Positions 34,494 to 43,245 of a stretch of DNA of 64,000 nt are shown here, one piece after another. The position numbers were made by a program, and so were the translations under genes. Each line of letters begins with the position of its first letter. The stretch's first letter is position 1. This stretch comes from Plantibacter auratus (GTDB lineage Bacteria > Actinomycetota > Actinomycetes > Actinomycetales > Microbacteriaceae), in assembly GCF_050587365.1 (NCBI RefSeq), contig NZ_JBOBFV010000001.1, positions 186,001 to 250,000 of the forward strand, given 5' to 3'. Below the pieces are notes generated by a model that made no database searches, had not been told where the DNA came from, and saw nothing but the letters and a program-made list of their open reading frames with translations.

Positions 34494-35911
34494 TAACCGA
34501 CGGATCCTTCCATGCCCATCTCGATGAGCTTGTTGAGTTCGAGTGCGTACTCCATGGGCAGTTCGCGGGCGATCGGCTCGATGAAGCCGCGGACGATCAT
34601 CGCCATGGCCTCGTCTTCCGGCATGCCGCGGCTCATGAGGTAGAAGAGCTGCTCCTCGCTGACCTTGGACACGGTCGCCTCGTGTCCGAGCTGGACGTCG
34701 TCCACACGGATGTCGATCGCCGGGTACGTGTCGCTGCGGGAGATGGTGTCGACCAGGAGCGCGTCGCAGCGCACGGTGTTGGCCGAGTGATGGGCGTTGG
34801 CGTCCACCCGGACCTCGCCGCGGTATCCCGCGCGTCCGCCGCCTCGGGCGATCGACTTGGAGACGATGGACGACTGCGTGTACGGAGCCATGTGGATCAT
34901 CTTCGCGCCGGCGTCCTGGTGCTGGCCGGGACCGGCGAACGCGACGGACAGGGTCTCGCCCTTGGCGTGCTCGCCCATGAGGTAGATGGACGGGTACTTC
35001 ATCGTGACCTTGGATCCGATGTTGCCGTCGATCCACTCCATGGTCGCGCCTTCGGCGGCCGTAGCGCGCTTCGTGACCAGGTTGTAGACGTTGTTCGACC
35101 AGTTCTGGATCGTCGTGTAGCGGACGCGGGCGTTCTTCTTGACGATGATCTCGACGACCGCGGAGTGCAGCGAGTCCGACTTGTAGATCGGCGCGGTGCA
35201 ACCCTCGATGTAGTGCACGTAGCTGCCCTCGTCGGCGATGATCAGCGTGCGCTCGAACTGACCCATGTTCTCGGTGTTGATCCGGAAGTAGGCCTGCAGC
35301 GGGATCTCGACGTGCACGCCGGGCGGCACGTAGACGAAGGAGCCACCCGACCACACGGCGGTGTTCAGCGCGGCGAACTTGTTGTCGCCGGACGGGATGA
35401 CCGTGCCGAAGTACTCCTCGAAGAACTCGGGGTGCTCGCGCAACGCCGTGTCGGTGTCCATGAAGATGACACCCTGCGCCTCGAGCTCCTCGTTGATCTG
35501 GTGGTAGACCACCTCGGACTCGTACTGCGCGGCGACGCCGGAGACGAGGCGCTGGCGCTCCGCCTCGGGGATGCCGAGCTTCTCGTAGGTGTTCTTGATG
35601 TCGTCCGGCAGGTCCTCCCAGGTCTGAGCCTGCTTCTCGGTGGACCGGACGAAGTACTTGATGTTCTCGAAGTCGATCTCGGAGAGGTCGGCACCCCATG
35701 TCGGCATGGGCTTGCGCTCGAACAGCTGCAGGGCCTTGAGGCGGCGCTGCAGCATCCAGTCCGGTTCGTTCTTCAGTGCGGAGATGTCGGCCACGACCTC
35801 GGTGGAGATGCCGCGGCGCGCTGAAGCGCCGGCGACGTCGCCGTCGTGCCATCCGAACTCGTATTGGCCGAGACCGGCGAGCTCCGGGCGATCGATCAGG
35901 ATGTCTGACAT
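34493..35911 (-). CDS. sufB: Fe-S cluster assembly scaffold SufB
   Basis: Main scaffold of the SUF pathway, 472 residues. Characteristic stretches are KNEPDWMLQRRLKALQLF, SGGSFVYVPPGVHVEIPLQAYFRIN, HYIEGCTAP and SRSDTYPAIDIRVDD, with EEQLFYLMSRGMPEDEAMAMIVRGF at the C-terminus. The ATG at 35911 has GGAGG upstream. It is the first gene of sufB-sufD-Rieske-sufC. No SufR-type regulator gene precedes it; ctaA diverges upstream. Confidence 0.97.
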   Translation of the reverse strand: MSDILIDRPELAGLGQYEFGWHDGDVAGASARRGISTEVVADISALKNEPDWMLQRRLKALQLFERKPMPTWGADLSEIDFENIKYFVRSTEKQAQTWEDLPDDIKNTYEKLGIPEAERQRLVSGVAAQYESEVVYHQINEELEAQGVIFMDTDTALREHPEFFEEYFGTVIPSGDNKFAALNTAVWSGGSFVYVPPGVHVEIPLQAYFRINTENMGQFERTLIIADEGSYVHYIEGCTAPIYKSDSLHSAVVEIIVKKNARVRYTTIQNWSNNVYNLVTKRATAAEGATMEWIDGNIGSKVTMKYPSIYLMGEHAKGETLSVAFAGPGQHQDAGAKMIHMAPYTQSSIVSKSIARGGGRAGYRGEVRVDANAHHSANTVRCDALLVDTISRSDTYPAIDIRVDDVQLGHEATVSKVSEEQLFYLMSRGMPEDEAMAMIVRGFIEPIARELPMEYALELNKLIEMGMEGSVG

Positions 35912-36159
35912 GTGTCCCTCTTTCCTCCCTGGAGACAACCACCGGCTGGAGGTCGTCATTCCCTCCCATGGCACGCGCCTGATCGGAGCGGATTGGGGAG
36001 GGGATGTGCGGGCGGCTTCTTCGCGAACCTACAATGTTCATGAACCATGGCGCTTCTCGCGCGCACCGTGAACCTCATAATCCTACAGCTTCCTGTGGGT
36101 TGTGGGTGAGGACGGTGGATACGGCAGCCGTGGCCACCGCGAACCGAAGGATCGACCCC

Positions 36160-37191
36160 GTGTCACACCACTCCAAGACCGCCGGTCGACCGACGCCGGC
36201 ACCGTCCCTTCCCGACCGGGTGCGGGCCACCCGGTTCTGGCAGTGGTTGCCGACGACGATCGACAAGCGCGTGCGGGTCGTCGCCTGGCTCTCGTTCGCC
36301 TTCCAGCTCGTCCTCATCGGGACCGGGGGCGCCGTGCGTCTGACGGCCTCCGGGCTCGGGTGCCCGACGTGGCCACGCTGCACGGACGACTCCTTCGTCA
36401 ACACGCCGGAGATGGGCATCCACGGGTTCATCGAGTTCGGCAACCGACTCCTGACCTTCGTCCTCGCGGCCATCGTCATCGCCGCGTTCCTCGCGGTGAT
36501 CCGCATGCGTCGGCAGCGCCCCGACCTCTTCCGACTGACCCTGCTCCAGGGCCTGTCGATCCCCGCGCAGGCGGTCCTCGGCGGCATCACCGTCCTCACC
36601 GGGCTGAACCCGTACGTGGTCGGGCTGCACTTCGTCATCTCGATCGTCCTCGTCGCCCTCGCGACGATGCTCGTCCATCGGGTCTACCGCGGCCCCCGCG
36701 GTGCGGTGAAAGTCATGCCCGGCTGGTACCTCGGCGTCGTCCACCTGACGAGCCTCTTCGTCGCCGTCACCGTCGTGTTCGGCATCCTGACGACGGGCTC
36801 GGGCCCGCACGCCGGCGACAACTCGAAGGAGGTGCCGGCGCCGCGCAACGGGTTCGACCCCGAGTTCCTCCAGCACCTCCACAGCTGGCCCGCCTACGCG
36901 ACGCTCGCCGGCACCATCGTGCTGCTCGTCGGTGCGATCGCGCTCGGCGCCCGCCGCGGGTCGCGCGGGGTGCGCACCGCGGTCTCCACACTGCTCGCGG
37001 TCGAAGTGGTGCAGATCATCGTGGGGCTCACCCAGGCCCGCCTCGGACTCCCCGAGGTGCTCGTCGGGCTGCACATGGTGCTCGCCGGACTGCTCGTCGC
37101 CGCGATGACCTGGGTCGTGCTGCAGCAGCGGATCCCGGTCCGGACCGCGTCACGCGTCGACGAGTCGGCATTCCTCAGCGTCTCCCGCTGA
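36160..37191 (+). CDS. ctaA: Heme A synthase CtaA/COX15
   Basis: Membrane enzyme that oxidises heme O to heme A for cytochrome oxidase; 343 residues and about eight helices. Typical features are RLTASGLGCPTWPRCTDDSF, HGFIEFGNRLLTF with the heme-ligand His, LHFVISIVLVALATMLVHR and LHMVLAGLLVAA. The GTG at 36160 is chosen because GAAGGA lies nine bases upstream; the frame is open further. It is convergent with the DUF3516 helicase, with a five-copy repeat between the two stop codons. Confidence 0.93.
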   Translation: MSHHSKTAGRPTPAPSLPDRVRATRFWQWLPTTIDKRVRVVAWLSFAFQLVLIGTGGAVRLTASGLGCPTWPRCTDDSFVNTPEMGIHGFIEFGNRLLTFVLAAIVIAAFLAVIRMRRQRPDLFRLTLLQGLSIPAQAVLGGITVLTGLNPYVVGLHFVISIVLVALATMLVHRVYRGPRGAVKVMPGWYLGVVHLTSLFVAVTVVFGILTTGSGPHAGDNSKEVPAPRNGFDPEFLQHLHSWPAYATLAGTIVLLVGAIALGARRGSRGVRTAVSTLLAVEVVQIIVGLTQARLGLPEVLVGLHMVLAGLLVAAMTWVVLQQRIPVRTASRVDESAFLSVSR

Positions 37192-37282
37192 CGACTCAGA
37201 CGCTCTCCCGCTGACGGTTCAGCGGGCCTGCTGACGGCTCAGCGCGCCTGCTGACGGCTCACTGCGCCTGCTGACGGCTCAG
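37188..37282. repeat. Five tandem copies of a ~20-base repeat filling a convergent gene gap
   Basis: CTGACGGCTCAG or a one- to two-base variant starts at 37188, 37211, 37231, 37251 and 37271, so the last four units are spaced exactly 20 bases. The first copy contains the ctaA stop codon and the last contains the helicase stop codon on the other strand. Confidence 0.9.
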
Positions 37283-39828
37283 AGCATCCCGACCGCGGTC
37301 ACCCGGACGACCGCGGTGCCGGTCTCGTCGGAGGCGTCGAGATCGATGACCGCGCTGATCCCCCAGTCATGGTCGCCGGCTGGATCGGCGAACACCTGAC
37401 GCACCCGCCAGACACCGCCCGTGTCGCCGACCGGGCGCTCGTCCTCGTCGTCGACGACCAGCAGCGCCGGGCTCCGTGCTGCAGCACCCGTCGGGAGTTC
37501 ACCGTGCTCCTCGAAGTACGGATCCATGGCGTCCGCCCAGGTGTCTGCGTCGAATCCAGCCGACGCGTCGAGCTCGCCGAGCGCGTCGTAGTGCTCCAGC
37601 GACGCGAGCTGGACCCGGCGGAAGAGTTCGTTCCGGACGAGGACGGTGAACGCCCGGCGGTTGGCGAGGACGCTCCGTGGCGTGGGTGGGAGTGACCGAC
37701 TCGTCTCCGCATGGCGTTCGGGGTCCGGGTGGGACAGTTCCTCCCACTCGTCGAGCAGACTCGAGTCGACCTGTCGGACGAGTTCTCCGAGCCACTCGAT
37801 GAGGTCCTGGAGCTCCTCGTCCTTGAACTCGTCCGGCACGCTCTGCCGGATCGCCCGGAAGGCGTCGGAGAGGTACCTCAGAACGAGTCCCTCGGACCTC
37901 GAGAGACTGTAGAACGAGACGAACTCGCTGAAGTTCAGTGCGCGCTCGATGAAGTCGCGGACGACCGCCTTCGGGCGCAGCTCGAGGTCGAGTGCCCACG
38001 GCTGCGCGGCGGTGTAGCTCGTGAACGCCGCCTCGAGGAGTTCCGCCAGCGGTCTCGGATGGGTGACCGCCTCGAGGAGCTCCATGCGCTGGTCGTATTC
38101 GATCCCCTCGGCCTTCATCGCCTGCACGGCCTCACCCCTGGCGAGGTGCTGCTGGGCCATGACGATCTGGCGCGGATCGTCGAGCGTCGACTCGACGACC
38201 GAGATGACGTCGAGGGCGAAGCCGGGCTCCGCTGGGTCCAAGAGCTCGAACGCGGCGAGGGCGAAGGGCGACAGCGGAGCGTTGAGTGCGAAGTTCGGCT
38301 GCAGCTCGACCGTGAGGCCGATGACGACCTCACCCGTCTCGGGGTCGATCGTCTGGGTGATGACGCCTGCCGTGCGAAGGGTGCGGTAGATCTCGAGCGC
38401 GCGCCTGGCCAGGGCGAAGCGTCTCGCCCGAGGCTCGTGGTTGTCGAAGACGAGGGAGCGGATGGTGCCGAAACTGTCACCGCCGCGTGCGATGACGCTG
38501 AGCATCATCGCGTGGGTGAGCTGCATGTGGCTGGTCAGTGTCTCAGGCTCGGCCGCGACGAGACGCTGGAAGCTCGGCTCCCCCCAGGACACGAACCCCT
38601 CCGGCGCCTTCTTCCGGATGATCTTCCGGCGCTTCTTCGGGTCGTCGCCGGCCTTCTCGATGAGCTTGAGGTTCTCGGTCTCGTGCTCGGGGGCCTGGAC
38701 GACGACGGTGCCCGCAGTGTCGTAGCCGGCCCGACCCGCACGACCGGCGATCTGGTGGAACTCCCGGGCGTTCACCTGACGCATCTTCGTGCCGTCGTAC
38801 TTCGTGAGCGCCGTGAACAGGACGGTGCGGATCGGGACGTTGATCCCGACGCCGAGGGTGTCCGTCCCGCAGATGACGCGGAGAAGACCACGTTGGGCCA
38901 GCTGCTCCACGAGGCGTCGGTACTTCGGCAGCATGCCGGCGTGGTGCACGCCGATCCCGCTGCGGACGAGTCGGGACAGCGTCGTGCCGAACGCGGTGCT
39001 GAACCGGAAGTCGCCGATGGCGTCGGCGATCTCGTCGCGTTGCTCGCGGGTGACGACCTTGAGGCTGGTCAACGCCTGTGCCCGCTCGAGCGCCGCCGCC
39101 TGCGCGAAGTGGACGATGTAGATCGGAGCCTGTCCCGTGTGGAGGAGGTCTTCCACGGTCTCGTGGATCGGTGTGGTCGCGTAGGAGAAATGGAGCGGGA
39201 CCGGTCGTTCGACACCGGTCACGATGGCGGTCTCGCGGCCGGTCCGGCGCTCGAGGTCGCGCGCGAGATCGCCGACGTCGCCGAGGGTCGCGGACATGAG
39301 GATGAACTGCGTGTCCGGGAGGGTGAGGAGCGGCACCTGCCACGCCCACCCGCGGTCGGGGTCGGCGTAGAAGTGGAACTCGTCCATCACGACCTGGTCG
39401 ATGCCGGCGTCCTCGCGGTGCCGGAGCGCCAGGTTGGCGACGATCTCCGCGGTGCAGCAGACGATCGGCGCGTCGGCGTTCACCGAGGAGTCCCCGGTGA
39501 CCATCCCGACGTTCTCCGCGCCGAACATCTCGACGAGTGCGAAGAACTTCTCGCTGACGAGCGCCTTGATCGGGGCCGTGTAGTAGCTGCGGCGACCGGA
39601 GCTCAGCGCCGCGAAGTGTGCGCCGGCGGCGACGAGGCTCTTGCCGGTCCCCGTCGGGGTGGAGAGGATGACGTTGGCGCCGTCGACGATGCCGATGAGC
39701 GCCTCCTCCTGCGCCGGGTACAGGCTCAGTCCTCCGGCCTCGGCCCAGGAGACGAACCGGTCGAAGACGATGTCGGGGCTCTCCCCCGCCGCAGCGATCA
39801 GCCGGCCGCGTTCCGCTGCGTCAGCCAC
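37279..39828 (-). CDS. Ski2-like DEAD/DEAH helicase with DUF3516 domain
   Basis: A second large RNA helicase, 849 residues. Walker A is TPTGTGKS, motif II is MDEFHFY (DEFH rather than DEVH), motif III is LMSATLGD, and motif VI is HQIAGRAGRAGYD. The C-terminal half matches the DUF3516 region found in actinobacterial helicases. It lies four bases after ctaB on the same strand, although the two functions are unrelated. It is distinct from HelY at 536-2956; its RNA target is unknown. Confidence 0.9.
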   Translation of the reverse strand: MADAAERGRLIAAAGESPDIVFDRFVSWAEAGGLSLYPAQEEALIGIVDGANVILSTPTGTGKSLVAAGAHFAALSSGRRSYYTAPIKALVSEKFFALVEMFGAENVGMVTGDSSVNADAPIVCCTAEIVANLALRHREDAGIDQVVMDEFHFYADPDRGWAWQVPLLTLPDTQFILMSATLGDVGDLARDLERRTGRETAIVTGVERPVPLHFSYATTPIHETVEDLLHTGQAPIYIVHFAQAAALERAQALTSLKVVTREQRDEIADAIGDFRFSTAFGTTLSRLVRSGIGVHHAGMLPKYRRLVEQLAQRGLLRVICGTDTLGVGINVPIRTVLFTALTKYDGTKMRQVNAREFHQIAGRAGRAGYDTAGTVVVQAPEHETENLKLIEKAGDDPKKRRKIIRKKAPEGFVSWGEPSFQRLVAAEPETLTSHMQLTHAMMLSVIARGGDSFGTIRSLVFDNHEPRARRFALARRALEIYRTLRTAGVITQTIDPETGEVVIGLTVELQPNFALNAPLSPFALAAFELLDPAEPGFALDVISVVESTLDDPRQIVMAQQHLARGEAVQAMKAEGIEYDQRMELLEAVTHPRPLAELLEAAFTSYTAAQPWALDLELRPKAVVRDFIERALNFSEFVSFYSLSRSEGLVLRYLSDAFRAIRQSVPDEFKDEELQDLIEWLGELVRQVDSSLLDEWEELSHPDPERHAETSRSLPPTPRSVLANRRAFTVLVRNELFRRVQLASLEHYDALGELDASAGFDADTWADAMDPYFEEHGELPTGAAARSPALLVVDDEDERPVGDTGGVWRVRQVFADPAGDHDWGISAVIDLDASDETGTAVVRVTAVGML

Positions 39829-39832
39829 CGGG

Positions 39833-40753
39833 TCAGAACGGGAGCAGCGGGTCGATGCCGACGGCGAGGAACAGGAGGGTCAGGTAGGTGATCGAACCGT
39901 GGAAGACGCGCATCGGCGAGACGTGCTCGTGGCGGATCGCGAGGTTGTACAGGCGGTGGGTCTCGTAGACGAACCAGCCGCCGGACAGGAGGGCGACGGC
40001 GCTGTACAGCAGCCCCATGTCGGCCACCGGGATGAGCAGGAGCGAGCAGACGACCGTCGCCCACGCGTACAGGATGACCTGAAGGCCGACCTGCGCGCGA
40101 CCGCGGACGACGGCGAGCATCGGCACGCCGACGGCCTGGTAATCACTGCGGTACTTCATGGACAGCGGCCAGTAGTGGGGCGGCGTCCAGAGGAACACGA
40201 CCGCGAAGAGGATGATCGGTGCCCACGAGAGCGAACCGGTGACGGCGGCCCAGCCGATGACGACGGGGAAGCAGCCCGCGATGCCACCCCAGATGATGTT
40301 CTGCTGGGTGCGTCGCTTCAGCCACAGCGTGTACACGAAGACGTAGAAGAGGATCGCGCCGACGGACAGTGCGGCCGCGAGCCAGTTGGTGGTGGCGAGG
40401 AGCCAGACCGTCGAGACGACGCCGAGCGTCCACGCGAACACGAGTGCCTCACGCGGCGTGAGCTCGCCGGTCACGAGGGGGCGCTTCTTCGTGCGGTCCA
40501 TGACCGCGTCGATGTCGCGGTCGATGTAGCAGTTGAACGCCGCCGCGGAGCCGGCGCTCAACGACCCGCCGATGACGGTCGCGATGACGAGCCACCAGTC
40601 GGGCAGGCCGCCCTTCGCGAGGATCATGACGGGGATCGTCGTCACGAGCAGCAGTTCCATGACCCGCGGCTTGGTGAGGGCGATGTACGCCTTCGCCTTG
40701 CGTCGGAAACCGAGCTTGGGGCTCGACACACGTTCTGCTACAGCGACGTCCAT
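39833..40753 (-). CDS. ctaB: Protoheme IX farnesyltransferase CtaB
   Basis: Converts heme B to heme O, the step before CtaA; 306 residues with about nine membrane helices. UbiA-family motifs are NCYIDRDIDAVMDRTKKRPL and the second Asp-rich loop YRSDYQAVGVPML. ATG at 40753 follows AGAGGAGCA, a near-perfect ribosome site. It is transcribed divergently from tkt, as in other actinobacteria. Confidence 0.95.
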   Translation of the reverse strand: MDVAVAERVSSPKLGFRRKAKAYIALTKPRVMELLLVTTIPVMILAKGGLPDWWLVIATVIGGSLSAGSAAAFNCYIDRDIDAVMDRTKKRPLVTGELTPREALVFAWTLGVVSTVWLLATTNWLAAALSVGAILFYVFVYTLWLKRRTQQNIIWGGIAGCFPVVIGWAAVTGSLSWAPIILFAVVFLWTPPHYWPLSMKYRSDYQAVGVPMLAVVRGRAQVGLQVILYAWATVVCSLLLIPVADMGLLYSAVALLSGGWFVYETHRLYNLAIRHEHVSPMRVFHGSITYLTLLFLAVGIDPLLPF

Positions 40754-40811
40754 TGCTCCTCTAACGTTCGGTTCACCACGCACTGCTCGCCCGGTGCGCG
40801 GTCCGCAGACG

Positions 40812-40817
40812 ATTCTA
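40812..40817 (-). promoter_or_regulatory. Putative -10 element for ctaB
   Basis: TAGAAT on the minus strand. It predicts a leader of about 50 bases ending in AGAGGAGCA before the ATG. Confidence 0.5.
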
Positions 40818-40961
40818 CGACACGCGCGGACGGCTCCCTACTCACGGTGCGCAGACGCGCGGTCCCTCACCGGGTGACGCCCGTCCTGCAAGCTCTGCGA
40901 CGATCCGTGACGTCGCGTGTTCGCGCTCGTCGAACATCGACCCTCGGCTGCAGGGGTTCGC

Positions 40962-40967
40962 TATGCT
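40962..40967 (+). promoter_or_regulatory. Putative -10 element for the tkt-pgl operon
   Basis: TATGCT; the transcript would start near 40974. No clear -35 is present. Confidence 0.5.
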
Positions 40968-41130
40968 GGGAAGTGCTCGCCAGCCACTGTGCACGCGTGC
41001 GCCCCCCTTCACCCAGTTCGAAGAGCGGTGTCGTGTGCTCGGACGCCGAAGACGACGTGGGCCGCGAACGCACAGAAGAAGGCTCGACCGCTCGTCGGCC
41101 TCCTGTTCCGATGAGAAGGGTCAGTATTCA

Positions 41131-43221
41131 GTGGCAGATCTGCAGTGGGAAAGCATTGACAGCAAAGCAGTCGACACGGCGCGCATCCTCGCCGCCGACG
41201 CGGTGGAGAAGGTCGGCAACGGCCACCCGGGAACGGCGATGAGTCTCGCCCCCGCCGCCTACCTGCTGTTCCAGAAGGTCATGCGACGCGATCCGAAGGA
41301 CCAGGACTGGCTCGGACGCGACCGCTTCGTCCTGTCGGTCGGGCACAGCTCGCTGACCCAGTACGTCCAGCTCTACCTGGGTGGTTACGGTCTGGAACTC
41401 TCCGACCTCGAGGCGCTCCGCACCTGGGGCTCGCTCACGCCGGGTCACCCGGAGTACGGCCACACCGACGGCGTCGAGATCACCACCGGTCCCCTCGGCC
41501 AGGGGCTCGCCTCCGCCGTGGGCTTCGCGTACGCGTCCCGCTTCGAGCGTGGCCTGTTCGACCCCGAGGCCGAGGCCGGCACGAGCCCGTTCGACCACTT
41601 CGTCTACGTCATCGCCGGTGACGGCGACCTGCAGGAAGGCGTCACGAGCGAGGCCTCCTCGCTCGCCGGTCACCAGCAGCTCGGCAACCTCATCGCGATC
41701 TACGACTCCAACCAGATCTCGATCGAGGACGACACCAACATCGCCTTCACCGAGGACGTCAAGGCCCGCTACGAGGCCTACCACTGGCACGTCCAGGTCG
41801 TCGACTGGAAGAAGACGGGCGAGTACGTCGAGGACGTCCACGCGCTCAACGACGCGATCGAGGCCGCGAAGGCAGAGACCGACAAGCCGTCGCTCATCAT
41901 CCTCAAGACCATCATCGGTTGGCCGGCTCCCAAGAAGCAGAACTCCGGCAAGATCCACGGTTCGGCGCTGGGCGCCGAGGAGCTCGCGGCCGTCAAGGAG
42001 GTGCTCGGGTTCGATCCCGAGCAGAACTTCTTCGTCGCCGACGAGGTCATCGAGCACACCCGCAAGGCGATCGACCGCGGTGCCGAGGCACGCGCCGAAT
42101 GGCAGCAGACGTTCGACGCCTGGGCCGCGGCCAACCCGGAGCGCGCTGCGCTGCTCGAGCGTCTCGAGGCCGGCGAACTCCCCGAGGGTGTCGAGTCGGC
42201 GCTGCCCGTGTTCGAGGCCGGCAAGGACGTCTCGACCCGCGCCGCATCCGGCAAGGTGCTCAACGCCCTCGGCCCGGTCATCCCGGAGCTCTGGGGCGGT
42301 TCGGCCGACCTCGCCGAGTCGAACAACACGACGATCGAGGGTGGTGCGTCGTTCATCCCGAGCGAGCACTCCACCCACGAGTGGACCGGTAACCCCTACG
42401 GTCGCGTCCTGCACTTCGGCATCCGCGAGCACGCCATGGCCGCGATCCTCAACGGCATCGTCCTGCACGGCCCGACCCGCGCGTTCGGTGGCACCTTCCT
42501 CATCTTCAGCGACTACATGCGTCCGGCCGTCCGTCTCGCCGCGCTCATGAACGTGCCGTCCATCTTCGTGTGGACCCACGACTCCGTCGCCCTCGGTGAG
42601 GACGGCCCCACGCACCAGCCGATCGAGCAGCTCGCCTCGCTCCGTGCCATCCCGAACCTCGCCGTCGTGCGACCGGGTGACGCGAACGAGGTGGCCTACG
42701 CCTGGCTCGAGATCCTCAAGCGTCGCGGCGGCCCGACCGGCATCGCGCTGACCCGTCAGAACATCCCGGTGTTCGAGCGCGGCACGGGCGACGCCACCGG
42801 CGAGACCTTCGCTGCAGCGTCGAACGTCGCCAAGGGTGCGTACATCCTCGCCGAGGCGCCCGGCGGCACGCCGGACGTCATCCTCATCGCGACGGGCTCC
42901 GAGCTCCAGCTCGCCATCGAGGCCCGCGAGGTCCTGCGCGGCGAGGGCGTCAACGCCCGCGTCGTCTCGGTGCCCGCACTCGAGTGGTTCGAGGAGCAGT
43001 CCGCCGAGTACCGCGAGTCCGTCCTCCCGAAGGCCGTCACCGCACGCGTCTCCGTCGAGGCGGGTCTCGGCCTGACCTGGAAGAGCATCGTCGGCGACGC
43101 CGGCCGGACCGTGTCGATCGAGCACTTCGGTGCGTCCGCCGACTACAAGACGCTGTTCCGTGAGTTCGGCATCACCACGGAGGCAGTCGTCTCCGCAGCA
43201 CACGAGACGCTCGGCAAGTAG
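41131..43221 (+). CDS. tkt: Transketolase
   Basis: Thiamine-diphosphate enzyme of the non-oxidative pentose phosphate pathway, 696 residues. N-terminal catalytic signature VGNGHPGTAMSLAPAAYLLF, ThDP motif GDGDLQEGVTSEASSLAGHQQLGNLIAIYDSNQ (in parts), and the pyrimidine-domain HDSVALGEDGPTHQPIEQL. GTG at 41131 gives (M)ADLQWESIDSKAVDTAR, the usual transketolase start, with AGAAGGG upstream. It begins the run tkt-tal-pgi-zwf-opcA-pgl. Confidence 0.97.
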   Translation: MADLQWESIDSKAVDTARILAADAVEKVGNGHPGTAMSLAPAAYLLFQKVMRRDPKDQDWLGRDRFVLSVGHSSLTQYVQLYLGGYGLELSDLEALRTWGSLTPGHPEYGHTDGVEITTGPLGQGLASAVGFAYASRFERGLFDPEAEAGTSPFDHFVYVIAGDGDLQEGVTSEASSLAGHQQLGNLIAIYDSNQISIEDDTNIAFTEDVKARYEAYHWHVQVVDWKKTGEYVEDVHALNDAIEAAKAETDKPSLIILKTIIGWPAPKKQNSGKIHGSALGAEELAAVKEVLGFDPEQNFFVADEVIEHTRKAIDRGAEARAEWQQTFDAWAAANPERAALLERLEAGELPEGVESALPVFEAGKDVSTRAASGKVLNALGPVIPELWGGSADLAESNNTTIEGGASFIPSEHSTHEWTGNPYGRVLHFGIREHAMAAILNGIVLHGPTRAFGGTFLIFSDYMRPAVRLAALMNVPSIFVWTHDSVALGEDGPTHQPIEQLASLRAIPNLAVVRPGDANEVAYAWLEILKRRGGPTGIALTRQNIPVFERGTGDATGETFAAASNVAKGAYILAEAPGGTPDVILIATGSELQLAIEAREVLRGEGVNARVVSVPALEWFEEQSAEYRESVLPKAVTARVSVEAGLGLTWKSIVGDAGRTVSIEHFGASADYKTLFREFGITTEAVVSAAHETLGK

Positions 43222-43245
43222 CCCGGGCGAAGGAGACAGAAGAAC

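Larger units (their letters stand above)
40754..41130. other. Intergenic region with divergent ctaB and tkt promoters and long tkt leader
   Basis: This 377-base gap has no convincing gene. It contains TAGAAT (40812-40817, minus) for ctaB and TATGCT (40962-40967, plus) for tkt. The tkt leader would be about 157 bases. The tkt reading frame is open through most of this leader, but its translation is Arg-rich and has no recognisable similarity. I did not recognise a riboswitch. Confidence 0.6.

Noticed and set aside
40963..41130. Upstream ATG as start of transketolase
   Set aside because: The ATG lies inside the probable -10 box TATGCT, the extension is Arg-rich without similarity, and the GTG at 41131 gives the usual transketolase N-terminus.
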